A stretch of DNA of 19,919 bases from Candidatus Altimarinota bacterium. GTDB taxonomy: Bacteria; Patescibacteriota; Gracilibacteria; UBA4473. Of this stretch, positions 1 to 7,816 are shown piece by piece; within the stretch, counting starts at the first letter, position 1; the number at the start of each line of letters is the position of its first letter. The translations under genes were made by a program, and so were the position numbers. The DNA is taken from positions 1 to 19,919 of the forward strand of contig JALVIB010000086.1 of assembly GCA_027028725.1 (NCBI GenBank). Direction: 5' to 3'. Under the pieces are notes generated by a model. The model was not told the DNA's origin and did not search any database. It saw nothing but the letters and a program-made list of their open reading frames with translations.

Positions 1-1
1 T

Positions 2-379
2 CATATAAGACCTATAGCTAGATTAGATTTAGTAGAATTTTTAAATTTTTTGTCCCCTTTTGGCGCCGGAAATCCCGCGAAAATTTTTGGTTTACGAAAA
101 GTTAAAATCACCGATATTTACACGATGGGAAAAGATGGAAATCACGCGCGATTTACAGGAACTTTTTATCCAAGTCCGGACTTAGAACTGGACAAAAATT
201 TGCCTAAGTCCGGACTTAAAAATAAAAAGGAGATTCAATTTGTCGCTTTTTTCGCGGAAAATTTTCTAGAAAAAATAAAAATTGGTGATGAAATAGATAT
301 TCTTGTTTCTGTTAGCGAAAACGAGTGGCAAGGGAAAACTTCGGTGCAGTTGAAATTAATTGATGCGCGAAAAAGTTGA
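2..379 (+). CDS. recJ: RecJ single-strand exonuclease, C-terminal part (5' end outside window)
   Basis: The frame is open from the first full codon of the window, so this is the 3' end of a gene that begins upstream. Near the start it carries SPFGAGNPAKIF, which matches the conserved 'PFGxGNPxPxF' segment of RecJ. The OB-like C-terminal domain follows, with an NEWQGKTSVQLKLIDA segment like the family's 'N.w.G...QL.I.D' ending. RecJ degrades single-stranded DNA 5' to 3' in recombination and mismatch or base-excision repair. The catalytic DHH and DHHA1 domains are not in the window. Oddly, a pair of AAGTCCGGACTT palindromes lies inside the coding frame (172-217) and encodes a non-conserved insert. 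The core-motif copy at 73-79 encodes the NPAK residues. The stop is TGA. Confidence 0.85.
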   Translation, partial: HIRPIARLDLVEFLNFLSPFGAGNPAKIFGLRKVKITDIYTMGKDGNHARFTGTFYPSPDLELDKNLPKSGLKNKKEIQFVAFFAENFLEKIKIGDEIDILVSVSENEWQGKTSVQLKLIDARKS

Positions 380-381
380 AA

Positions 382-441
382 TTTCGCGGGATTTTTAACA
401 ACCCCCCTAGCCCCCCTTGTCAGGGGGGAATTTTCGCGGGA
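382..441. repeat. Two direct core motifs flanking a C/G hairpin
   Basis: Just after the recJ stop, two copies of TTTCGCGGGATTTT-type sequence (cores 385-391 and 435-441) flank a hairpin with stem CCCCCCT (411-417) / AGGGGGG (422-428). Related 'CCCCCTAGCCCCC...GGGGG' hairpins occur at about 9133-9165, 14392-14442 and 18246-18273, so this is a dispersed family. It could serve as a recJ terminator, but no clean U-run follows. Confidence 0.55.
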
Positions 442-447
442 TTTTGG

Positions 448-476
448 TTGAAATATTGTTGAATTTAAGGTATAAT
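448..476 (+). promoter_or_regulatory. Strong sigma-70-type promoter for the T4SS-pilin-like gene
   Basis: TTGAAA (448-453), a 17-bp spacer and TATAAT (471-476) are near-consensus. The predicted start near 483 leaves an A/T-rich leader of about 19 nt before the ATG at 502, with no Shine-Dalgarno sequence. Confidence 0.75.
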
Positions 477-501
477 CAAAAGATTTTATAAAAAAATAAA
501 T

Positions 502-2046
502 ATGAAAAAGTTGTTAATCGGAATTTTCGCGGGATTTTTGGCGCTATCTTTGCCAGCTGTTTCGTTTGCTGAACTTAAAGATTGTAGCTTGGAAGCACCA
601 GAGAGTTGTTTTAATCCACCATCTAGTCAAGGGGGGAAACAGAAATTAAAAAGAAATATGCCATCACATTGTTTAAAAAACAATAATGGCAAAAAAGATG
701 GAACAATAATAAAAATATCACCAGAAATTTATTCTAGACTGCAGGAAAATGGGGATGATACAGGAATAAATCCAGATAATGTAAATGTTGAAGTATTGCA
801 GCAAATGCTAACAACTCAAAAAACCAGAAATATTATAGGCCCAATAAATAATATTGATTACTGTAATTCAAATTCTTTAAATGATGGGAGGTATGGGAAT
901 TGTACGAAAGCAGTTTTTGATGAGTATTTAAAGAAAAGTTGTGAAGAAAATAACAAGATGATGATCAAAGGGGTAGTAACAAATGCTGACAATACTACTG
1001 TATTAGAAGGTGTTAGTGTTGAACTAATCACAAATGGTACTTCATCAGGTGTTATGGCTATTACTAATCCAAATGGTCAGTATGAAATTAATTTACTAGA
1101 AGAGGGGAAGTATAAGGTTAAATTTAAAAAAGATGAATATAATGATAAGGAATCTGAAGAGCATGATATAAAGGCAGGAGACACAAAAGTGGTAAATGGA
1201 GAATTAGAAAAAACACCACAAAATAATAATGGGGGTGATAGTAGTTCAGGTGGAGAAAATGATGCTAGTACTACAACAACAAATGATACTCCTCCCAACA
1301 ATAGTGGTGGTTCTAGTGATACAAGTAGTAATAATAGTAATGAAGACAAAGAAATAAGTGGAAATATTATTGATGAAAATGGTGATAATATTCGGGGGAT
1401 TAAGCTTGTTGATGTTGAAAAATTAGATAATGATAAATTTACATCATTCGACTTTCATCCAGATAATGGGAACAGTAGTAAAAAATTTAAAAATAAATTG
1501 ATATATGACGTGCAAGATGGAAATTTCTCTTTTTCAAGTAAATCTTTGGATGAAGGAGAAAATATTTATCGATTTATTTTTACAGATCCTAAAAAGCGCT
1601 ATAAGGATAAAGTTTATAAATGGAAATTAACAAAAGGAACTGGGGATTCCAAGGAAATTGTTTTAAAGGGAAAATGTGAAGGAAACAGTTTTGATTCAGA
1701 TTGTCTATTTCCGGCGTGGGCGAGCAAAGAAGAAAAGAAGAAACAAAGACAAGAAATTCGCGGGATTTTGGGTCAAAATAAAGATGGCGATAAAGATAAA
1801 AACGGCAAGAAAACTGAAAAAATTGCTCTATCAATTATTCCCAATATTATTAACATAATTTTAAAATTTATCTCGCCAATTGTGGTCATAATGTTTATTT
1901 ATGCGGGGGTGAAGTTTATTTATGCCGGATCGGATGAAGAAGATATTACAAGTGCGAAAAACTTCTTTATGTATGCGGGAATTGGGTTGGCCTTTATAAT
2001 TATGAGTTATACTTTGATGAAAGTGATTTATTTCTTCTTAAAATAG
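502..2046 (+). CDS. Exported protein with carboxypeptidase-regulatory-like domain and C-terminal T4SS-pilin-like helices
   Basis: 514 aa. Residues 1-23 form a Sec signal peptide (cleavage near VSFA/E). A cysteine-containing region of unknown fold follows. Residues about 153-235 resemble a carboxypeptidase regulatory-like beta-sandwich (GVVTNADNTTVLEGVSVEL, then NGQYEINLLEEGKYKVKF). A Ser/Asn/Gly-rich linker (about 237-285) leads to a second possible beta-sandwich. Residues about 440-514 hold two membrane helices, with IYAGVKFIYAGSDEEDI between them, like the VirB2/TrbC-type 'T4SS pilin' proteins common in CPR genomes. The family pilin is near 100 aa, so this is a long N-terminal extension displayed outside the membrane. 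The central region (about 600-1750) is rich in AGT, AAT and ATA codons and lacks the motif seen everywhere else, suggesting fast evolution or transfer. The role in secretion or surface display is inferred. Confidence 0.7.
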   Translation: MKKLLIGIFAGFLALSLPAVSFAELKDCSLEAPESCFNPPSSQGGKQKLKRNMPSHCLKNNNGKKDGTIIKISPEIYSRLQENGDDTGINPDNVNVEVLQQMLTTQKTRNIIGPINNIDYCNSNSLNDGRYGNCTKAVFDEYLKKSCEENNKMMIKGVVTNADNTTVLEGVSVELITNGTSSGVMAITNPNGQYEINLLEEGKYKVKFKKDEYNDKESEEHDIKAGDTKVVNGELEKTPQNNNGGDSSSGGENDASTTTTNDTPPNNSGGSSDTSSNNSNEDKEISGNIIDENGDNIRGIKLVDVEKLDNDKFTSFDFHPDNGNSSKKFKNKLIYDVQDGNFSFSSKSLDEGENIYRFIFTDPKKRYKDKVYKWKLTKGTGDSKEIVLKGKCEGNSFDSDCLFPAWASKEEKKKQRQEIRGILGQNKDGDKDKNGKKTEKIALSIIPNIINIILKFISPIVVIMFIYAGVKFIYAGSDEEDITSAKNFFMYAGIGLAFIIMSYTLMKVIYFFLK

Positions 2047-2081
2047 GAAATCAAAAAATCCCGCGAAAAAAAGTCGGAAAT

Positions 2082-2111
2082 TTGGTGTACTTTGCAAAAA
2101 AGTGTTATCAT
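2082..2111 (+). promoter_or_regulatory. Putative promoter giving a nearly leaderless mRNA
   Basis: TTGGTG (2082-2087) and TATCAT (2106-2111) are 18 bp apart, and the ATG at 2120 lies 8 nt after the -10. This supports starting the gene at 2120 and not at the upstream GTG at 2102. Confidence 0.5.
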
Positions 2112-2119
2112 TACAGACG

Positions 2120-4207
2120 ATGAAGAAGTTTTTATACGGATTCGCTCTCAGTTTTCTTTTTTTCGCGGGAAATTCTTTCGCTCAAGCGTGGATTACCGCG
2201 CCTGATGTTATTGCCGGAAATTCAAATACGGTGCGAGTTTCAGGGCTTTATGCTAATGAAAATCTCGCGATAAAATTAATTCGTCCGAATCAGACGAAAA
2301 TTTCTTTACAAGCGACTGCGGATGAATTTGGAGTGAGTAGTTTTCGGCTTTCTCCCATAAATATTCAGCAAGCAGGACAATATGATGTCATAATTTCGCG
2401 GGATTTTGAAAATATCCCAACGGTTGGGCATTTTACAGTTTATCCGGCAGATGTTTCCGCTTATAAATCCGAAATCATTATTGATAAACCTTCGGTAGAA
2501 GCTGATGGCGAACAAGTTTCGCGATTAAAAATAATTGCCAAGGATGCTTATGGGAATTTGATTAAAAATATTCCGGTAAAAGTTATTTCCTCGCGAAATT
2601 CTGATTTTATCGTTACAAATAAATTGACGGACAAAAAAGGCCAAGCGATGGCGAAAATCAGCTCGAAATCAGCTGGCGTTTCCACTATTTCAGTCATTTT
2701 GGGAGATACAGTTCTTTTCGATAAAAAAGAAATTGTCTTTTTTGTTCCCCAAAATGGTTTGGAAAGTGTTGGAGCTGGTAGCTGGAGTATTGGGAAGTTT
2801 TTAAAAGCTCAACTTTTTGATGATCCGTCAGAAGATACAAATGTCGCGTATTTTTCTATCGAAGATTTGCCGACGGAGGCGAGTATTGGGGAAAATTTAT
2901 CCGCGAAAATTGTCGCGAAAGACGAAAATGGGGACACGGTTGTGAATTATACGGGAACAATTCGTTTTTCATCTTCAGATGATCGAGCGATTTTGCCAAA
3001 CGATTACACATTCCTTCCTAGTGATCAGGGTGAGCATAACTTTTATTTAGCGATAACTTTTGGGACAGGTGGTGAACAGACTTTGGCAGTTCATGATTTA
3101 GATGATTTTCGGATTTCCGGAGAACAATCGATAAATATCGCGATGGGAAGTGATCCAGTTGTAGTTTCAGATGACCCCAAATTAACAATTGATATTCCGA
3201 CAAATGGGAGTAGCTTTAATTCGGCGCGAGTAACGATTTCAGGGACATCCGTTCAGTGTAGTGTTGTAAAATTAGTTGATGGACAGATAACTTTGATTGA
3301 TAATTTGGCGGTTGATGAATCTAATAAATATGTGTATCAAACTCCTTCTTTGGCTGATGGAATACATGTTTTTCAAGCAATTTGTATGGATGATGAAACA
3401 CTTTTGTCCAATAAGGTAGCGATTACCATTGATCGAACACCGCCACAAGTTATTTCTGTAACGACGGACCCAGCTGGTCCTTTTTGCGGAGGTGAAAAAG
3501 CGAATATCATAGTTGGAGGTGAAGATTTGGAGTCGGTTAATTGTGTTTTCAACGAACAGATTTTTAATCTCGCGAAAAATGACCAAGGTAAATTTGCAAC
3601 AGAAATTCTTATTCCTGATCAAAAGGGCGATTTTCCGGTAGAATGTACCGTTTCTGATTTATTAGGGAATTCTGTAACCGAACCGAATGCGGCAGTGATT
3701 TCTGTCGATAAAGCGAATTGTGAGCCACCAGCAGAAGAAAATACTGAAGAAGAGGAAGAAAAACCCGCGAATTTAGCTCCGACGGCTGTTTTAAATCTAA
3801 CAGCCAAGAGTGGAGAAATAGAAAAAGTGACTTTATTTTGGTCGCCAGCGACTGATGATAAAGCGATAAAAAACTATAAGATAAATTTCGCGAAATGTTC
3901 TGAAAAAGAAAATCTTGACCAAGAAAATCAAACTCCAGATGATCGAACGCAATGGTATGTAACGCCATTAGAGCCTTGTGAAACTTATTGTTTTCAGGTG
4001 ACGGCTTATGACGAAGATGGTTTAACTAGTCCACCGAGTAATATCGCGGAAGGAACTCCATTTTGTCCCGAAGAACAGCAAGAACAGAATCATAGTAGTG
4101 CACCACCGACAAAAACTCCAACATCTGGAAATGGAACTACTTTGGCGATTATAATTGCGATATTATCAGGATTTGTGATGTTGTTTTTGTCTCGTCGATT
4201 CGAATAA
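2120..4207 (+). CDS. Exported Ig-like / fibronectin type III surface protein with C-terminal membrane anchor
   Basis: About 695 aa from the ATG at 2120, where a normal signal peptide begins (MKKFLYGFALSFLFFAGNSFAQA). Residues about 20-225 contain two Ig-like sandwiches. The second resembles bacterial Ig (Big_1 type), with 'SVEADGEQVSRLKIIAKDAYGN'. Further Ig-like repeats follow (AKIVAKDENGDTVVNYTG, IDIPTNGSSFNSARVTISG). A Glu-rich linker leads to a fibronectin type III domain (PTAVLNLTAKSGEIEKVTLF to CFQVTAYDEDGLTSPPS) with paired cysteines. The end is a Ser/Thr linker, one membrane helix and a short basic tail (LSRRFE). It is probably an envelope-anchored adhesin or structural protein. Placed 74 nt after the T4SS-pilin-like gene with its own promoter, it may act with it at the cell surface; that is inference. 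Core motifs occur only in the signal-peptide region (2164), at 2397 and right after the stop (4210). Confidence 0.7.
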   Translation: MKKFLYGFALSFLFFAGNSFAQAWITAPDVIAGNSNTVRVSGLYANENLAIKLIRPNQTKISLQATADEFGVSSFRLSPINIQQAGQYDVIISRDFENIPTVGHFTVYPADVSAYKSEIIIDKPSVEADGEQVSRLKIIAKDAYGNLIKNIPVKVISSRNSDFIVTNKLTDKKGQAMAKISSKSAGVSTISVILGDTVLFDKKEIVFFVPQNGLESVGAGSWSIGKFLKAQLFDDPSEDTNVAYFSIEDLPTEASIGENLSAKIVAKDENGDTVVNYTGTIRFSSSDDRAILPNDYTFLPSDQGEHNFYLAITFGTGGEQTLAVHDLDDFRISGEQSINIAMGSDPVVVSDDPKLTIDIPTNGSSFNSARVTISGTSVQCSVVKLVDGQITLIDNLAVDESNKYVYQTPSLADGIHVFQAICMDDETLLSNKVAITIDRTPPQVISVTTDPAGPFCGGEKANIIVGGEDLESVNCVFNEQIFNLAKNDQGKFATEILIPDQKGDFPVECTVSDLLGNSVTEPNAAVISVDKANCEPPAEENTEEEEEKPANLAPTAVLNLTAKSGEIEKVTLFWSPATDDKAIKNYKINFAKCSEKENLDQENQTPDDRTQWYVTPLEPCETYCFQVTAYDEDGLTSPPSNIAEGTPFCPEEQQEQNHSSAPPTKTPTSGNGTTLAIIIAILSGFVMLFLSRRFE

Positions 4208-4221
4208 AATCCCGCGAAAAT

Positions 4222-5109
4222 TTACCAACAGATTAAGCCTTTTTTAAGGTGTAATTCAGTGTTTCCCATTTTTTTTGTTGAGTTTCCCTTGGGATTATTG
4301 TTCAACCAACGCAAGCAATCTTCAACTTCGCTCATACTCGGAATTTCCCGCGAAATTTCGCGGAGAAGTTCAGTTTGCAAGATAAAAGGGAGCTCTAAAA
4401 ACTCAACCAAAGAAATTTCGCGGGATTTTTGCCAGTGGGAGATTTGTTTCTGGATATATTCGGAAATCCCCGCGAAAATTTGCGACTCGCGCACGAAAAC
4501 CTGTTCAAGATTAGGAGTGATTTTTCGCAATTCGGGTAAAACTTTATTGCGAATTAAATTTCGCGAGTGAATACTTTTTTTGTTCGTTTTGTCTTCGTTC
4601 CATTCGAGTTTATTAGATTTCGCGTAATTTATTAACTCGTTTTTGGGAACTTGCCAAAAAGGCTTTGTTCCTAAATCAAAAGGGGAGAGTCCGCTTGGTC
4701 CACAGCCTTTAACTAAGCGGAAAATCATAGTTTCCACGAGATCCGTGGCGTGGTGAGCGGTTAAAATTCTCTCTGCTCCAATTTCTTTGGCAAAATCCCG
4801 CGAAATTTTTTGTCGCATTTTACGCCACTGATTTTCTTGATCACTTTTTTTGATCGCAGGTAGAATTTCTCCTCTAAATTTTACGCCTAATTTTTTACAC
4901 AAGTTTTCCACAAGTGTGAAATCCTGAACACAATTTTTGCGCGTATTGTGATTAAAATGTAGGACGGCGAGATCTTTTTTATTACAAACTTTTGTCGCGA
5001 CATTGAGTAATACGACAGAGTCAACTCCTCCCGAAACGAGCAATAAAATTTTTTTGCCAGAAAGGTTTTCTTTCTCCAAAAATCCCGCGAAAATTTGTTC
5101 TAAGTTCAT
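4222..5109 (-). CDS. tilS: tRNA(Ile)-lysidine synthase
   Basis: 295 aa. The PP-loop SGGVDS at residues 26-31 binds ATP, and the following blocks fit the TilS N-type ATP-pyrophosphatase domain (VLHFNHNTR; ERILTAHHATDLVETMIFRL). TilS converts cytidine 34 of tRNA-Ile(CAU) to lysidine so that it reads AUA, an essential reaction in nearly all bacteria. The protein is much shorter than E. coli TilS (432 aa), closer to minimal versions without the full C-terminal domain. Five core-motif copies or near-copies lie in the gene and encode FAGF, ISREI, ISRDF and similar strings at variable sites. The ATG at 5109 is set by a -10 hexamer ending 7 nt upstream. The gene is convergent with the surface-protein gene, with 14 nt between stops. 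Confidence 0.92.
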   Translation of the reverse strand: MNLEQIFAGFLEKENLSGKKILLLVSGGVDSVVLLNVATKVCNKKDLAVLHFNHNTRKNCVQDFTLVENLCKKLGVKFRGEILPAIKKSDQENQWRKMRQKISRDFAKEIGAERILTAHHATDLVETMIFRLVKGCGPSGLSPFDLGTKPFWQVPKNELINYAKSNKLEWNEDKTNKKSIHSRNLIRNKVLPELRKITPNLEQVFVRESQIFAGISEYIQKQISHWQKSREISLVEFLELPFILQTELLREISREIPSMSEVEDCLRWLNNNPKGNSTKKMGNTELHLKKGLICW

Positions 5110-5116
5110 CAGTTTT

Positions 5117-5145
5117 AGTATAGCGGAGTCGTGCTAAAAGGACAA
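5117..5145 (-). promoter_or_regulatory. tilS promoter, leaderless arrangement
   Basis: On the minus strand: TTGTCC, 17-bp spacer, TATACT (5122-5117), then exactly 7 nt to the ATG of tilS. Transcription would begin at or next to the start codon. Confidence 0.6.
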
Positions 5146-5163
5146 AAATGAAATTTCGCGGGA

Positions 5164-5398
5164 TTTTGTTTTCGTCCTCATTCCTGCGGAGGCAGGAATC
5201 TAGACTAAAAAAGATTTCATTATTCTTCTGACTTTTTTTATGAGAAAAAAAGTCAGCAAAAAACTCACCTCGTCCCGAGTACTCGGGACAAACGTTCTCA
5301 GTAAATTAAACAATAAGTTCACTGTGCGAATTTTACGATTTTTTCGGAGATTATTTCTAGAAATTTCCATAGGCGAGGAAAATTGGAATCATTTCTAT
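5164..5398. repeat. Gene-free stretch with three perfect inverted repeats
   Basis: No convincing gene is present between tilS and dut. The stretch holds ATTCCTGC/GCAGGAAT (5180-5187/5192-5199), TGACTTTTTTT/AAAAAAAGTCA (5229-5239/5245-5255) and the 18-bp perfect palindrome GTCCCGAGTACTCGGGAC (5272-5289). The last resembles the stems of the two pilin terminators (19016-19039, 19756-19779). Confidence 0.6.
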
Positions 5399-5827
5399 TT
5401 ATCCAGTACTCCCAAATCCTCCGCGGGATTTTTTCGCGGGTTTTTCAGTGTCCACAAATTCGATTGTTTCCGTTTTTACAAATAAACCTTGTGCAATTTT
5501 TTCCCCACGCTCAACAACAACTTCTTTATCTGACATATTATAAACCTGAATCATAATCTCGTCAGTTTCCCCGCAATAATCGCGGTCAATTAGTCCCGGA
5601 GAATTAGGCAAAATGAGCGACTTTTTCTTGAACAACGAGCTTCTCGGCAAAATCAAAAGCGCTAAATTTTTCGGGCACTCGATAATGACATTAGCCGGCA
5701 CCAAAACTCGTTTTTTCGCGGGAATTTTAGTCGTTTCACGAGTGATAAAATCAAAAGCAAAACTGCCGTTTGTTTCATACTTCGGCAAAGGTAAATCGGG
5801 ATCGAGGCGGTGAATTTTTACTTTCAT
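5399..5827 (-). CDS. dut: dUTP diphosphatase (dUTPase)
   Basis: 142 aa, the usual length for the trimeric dUTPase family. All five motifs are visible: FAFDF (motif 1, normally GYDL-like), PRSSL (motif 2), GLIDRDYCGE (motif 3, with the catalytic Asp and the base-binding hairpin), RGEKIAQGLF (motif 4) and the flexible C-terminal RGGFGSTG (motif 5). It hydrolyses dUTP to dUMP and pyrophosphate, keeping uracil out of DNA and supplying dUMP for thymidylate synthesis. Motif 1 has Ala where Gly is usual, a mild variation. The ATG at 5827 follows a consensus -10 by 7 nt. The C-terminal codons overlap a doubled core motif (5422-5441). Confidence 0.93.
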   Translation of the reverse strand: MKVKIHRLDPDLPLPKYETNGSFAFDFITRETTKIPAKKRVLVPANVIIECPKNLALLILPRSSLFKKKSLILPNSPGLIDRDYCGETDEIMIQVYNMSDKEVVVERGEKIAQGLFVKTETIEFVDTEKPAKKSRGGFGSTG

Positions 5828-5834
5828 TGTTTGA

Positions 5835-5863
5835 ATTATATTTGTTTCTGAAAATCCCGCGAA
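5835..5863 (-). promoter_or_regulatory. dut promoter with the dispersed motif at the -35 position
   Basis: TATAAT (5840-5835, minus strand) is followed by 7 nt and the dut ATG. With a 17-bp spacer the -35 hexamer is TTCGCG, part of a core motif copy (5855-5861). The same arrangement precedes rsmG. Confidence 0.6.
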
Positions 5864-5866
5864 ATT

Positions 5867-6208
5867 TTATAACGGTGCGTTATAATCAGGACTTAGCATA
5901 TGCAAATGAACATGCGGAACGATTTGTCCGCCGTCCTCGCCGACATTCATATGCAGTTTGTATCCAGTCATTCCCAATTTTTTCGCGATATTTTTTGCCG
6001 CAAGGAAAAGTTCCCCAAATTCCGCGAAATTTTCTTCGTTCACTTCCAAGGCGGTCTGGTATTCTTTTTTGGGAATAATTAAAATGTGTATTTTAGCTTT
6101 GGGATTAATATCGTAAAAAGCCAAAATTGTGTCAGTTTCGTAAACTTTATCGCAGGGGATTTTTCCCGCGATAATTTCCGCGAAAATGTTTTTTTCCATA
6201 AAGGTCAT
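5867..6208 (-). CDS. HIT-family nucleotide hydrolase (HinT-like)
   Basis: 113 aa. The histidine triad HVHLHML near the C-terminus is diagnostic. The N-terminal IFAEIIAGKIPCDKVYETD and the following FYDINPKAKIHILIIPKKEY match the HinT branch, which hydrolyses adenosine 5'-phosphoramidates and acyl-adenylates in the cytosol. The gene starts either at 6208 or at the second ATG (6199, MEKNIF), which aligns equally well with family N-termini. No clear leaderless promoter decides it. A 39-nt gap with a core motif separates it from dut. Its cellular substrate cannot be read from the sequence. Confidence 0.9.
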   Translation of the reverse strand: MTFMEKNIFAEIIAGKIPCDKVYETDTILAFYDINPKAKIHILIIPKKEYQTALEVNEENFAEFGELFLAAKNIAKKLGMTGYKLHMNVGEDGGQIVPHVHLHMLSPDYNAPL

Positions 6209-6337
6209 TTGAGTAGGGGATTAAACCGAGAGCATTTTACTTTTTAATGTTAGAGATGACAAATTTCCTCCTTCGCAAGGTTTGGTGCATATATTAGGAC
6301 TACGGAGGACAGGTCGCGGGATTTTAGAGAAAAACTT

Positions 6338-6383
6338 AAGTCCGGACTTGAACAAAATTTTATCTTGAGCCAAGTCCGGACTT
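6338..6383. repeat. Paired AAGTCCGGACTT palindromes (copy 2 of 3)
   Basis: Two perfect 12-bp palindromes (6338-6349, 6372-6383), starts 34 bp apart. The pair can fold into one long stem-loop or two cruciforms. The same pairing and spacing recurs at 172-217 and 11211-11257. Here it lies between the S1 gene and the HIT gene. Confidence 0.7.
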
Positions 6384-6435
6384 GTTTTTCTTATGATTTT
6401 TTTAGTCCCCTGATAAGGGGATTTAGGTGTTGTTT

Positions 6436-7488
6436 TTAAACTTTTTTCAAATCAATACGATGAGATTCAAAGTTAACTTTTTCCACAATTCCTTTCATTT
6501 CTTCGCCATCTTTAACCTCTAAATCGCTGTGTTTTTCAACTCCGAATTGGTCTAGAGAGAAACATCCCATAACTTCCGGTTTAATCTCGATGAAAACTCC
6601 AGCCGAGTTCCAACGAACGATTTTTCCAGAAACTTCTTGTCCTTCTTCAAATTCCGCGACTTTTTTCTTCCATGGATCATCAGTCAATCTCTTGATAGAT
6701 AAAGCCAATTTGTCGCCGTCAATTCCCATAACCATTACTTCAACCTTGTCTCCAAGTGAGTAAATTTTCGCGGGATTTGAAACATGTCCCCAGTCTAGTT
6801 CTGATAAGTGAACAAGTCCTTCAACTCCACCGAAAGTTACGAAAATACCGAATTTAACCACACCGGAAACGATTCCTTGAACAACATCTCCTTCGTTCAA
6901 GTTTTTCAAAGTTTCGCGTTTAGATTCTTCGTGAGCGGCTTTTTCGGAAACAATTAACTTTCCGGCTTCGCGATCAACATTAATCGCTCGCACCGCAAAC
7001 TCTTTTCCAACATGTTCTTGTAGTTTTTGTAAAATTTCACCAGCTGCCGCTCCATCAACACGCGGATAGTTTAGCGGTGTTAATTGAGAAACCGGTAAAA
7101 ACGCGCGAATTCCTTTATAAGTCGCAATAAGTCCACCTTTATTGGCTTCAACTATTTTAACTTTAATAATTCGTTCTTCGTCTAGACTTAAATTTAGTTC
7201 AGCCCAAACATTTTCTTGAGAAGCTCGTCGTAGAGACATTGCCACTAATCCTTGTTCGTTTTCAGGATTAATAACTAGTGCTTCAACAGTTGATCCTTTT
7301 TCAACAGAATCAGTAGAAACGCCAAATCCGGTCGCTTCTTTTTTAGTAATAATTCCGGTTAATCCACCTGGTAAATCCAAGAGAATTCGAGATGGATTAG
7401 TGTCGATAACAGTTCCTTTAACAGTTTGACCTGCACGATAAAGAACAATGTCATCTTTTTTTGTAAGCAAGTTTTCCATTGTTGCCAT
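6436..7488 (-). CDS. rpsA: Four-domain S1 RNA-binding protein (ribosomal protein bS1 homologue)
   Basis: 350 aa. Four S1 OB-fold repeats at about residues 18-87, 105-184, 199-267 and 282-350. The third is the most canonical (VKFGIFVTFGGVEGLVHLSE), and the fourth carries WNSAGVFIEI and ends at the C-terminus. E. coli S1 has six repeats, while Gram-positive and CPR-type homologues often have four. It binds mRNA or ribosomes and may assist initiation on unstructured leaders. The start may be the ATG at 7488 or 7479 (MENLLTKK); no Shine-Dalgarno sequence precedes either. One core motif (6769-6775) encodes VSNPAK in the third domain. Ribosomal function is inferred from domain number; a general S1-domain RNA-binding role cannot be excluded. 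Confidence 0.85.
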   Translation of the reverse strand: MATMENLLTKKDDIVLYRAGQTVKGTVIDTNPSRILLDLPGGLTGIITKKEATGFGVSTDSVEKGSTVEALVINPENEQGLVAMSLRRASQENVWAELNLSLDEERIIKVKIVEANKGGLIATYKGIRAFLPVSQLTPLNYPRVDGAAAGEILQKLQEHVGKEFAVRAINVDREAGKLIVSEKAAHEESKRETLKNLNEGDVVQGIVSGVVKFGIFVTFGGVEGLVHLSELDWGHVSNPAKIYSLGDKVEVMVMGIDGDKLALSIKRLTDDPWKKKVAEFEEGQEVSGKIVRWNSAGVFIEIKPEVMGCFSLDQFGVEKHSDLEVKDGEEMKGIVEKVNFESHRIDLKKV

Positions 7489-7559
7489 GATATTTAATAA
7501 CGCGATTTAGTTGATTATTACAGCTTTTCAGAGAAGAATAAGACGCGTCATTTCCTAAA

Positions 7560-7816
7560 CTTTCCGACAAAGCGAGCGAATCTTAGGTTTTTGGCGGAAG
7601 AAGTCAAAAAATTCGCGGGAAAAGGTTTTGGAAATTAATAATTAAAAGTTAAAAGTTAATAATTATTTTTTCGTATATCTTCGTAGGGGCAATTATTAAT
7701 CGCCCTTTTGTAGGCGCGACGGCGCCGTCGCGCTTTCCGAATTCCCGCGATTTTTGCTGGCGCGAATTTTTATAAGATTTTGCTTATTTTTTATCTGACA
7801 AGATAGGGGATTATTT
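7560..7816. repeat. Gene-free stretch with AT-rich and GC-palindrome repeats
   Basis: Nothing coding is supported between the S1 and Sua5 genes. It holds a TTAATAATTAAAAGTTAA-type AT repeat (about 7637-7664, also at 16497-16524 and 18116-18147), a GGGGC...GCCC hairpin (7685-7704) and the 20-bp perfect palindrome GCGCGACGGCGCCGTCGCGC (7714-7733), whose core recurs at 9192-9207. Confidence 0.6.

Noticed and set aside
5240..5485. Plus-strand ORF of 81 aa between tilS and dut
   Set aside because: It starts inside an inverted repeat and runs antisense into the well-supported dut gene; composition is repeat-like.
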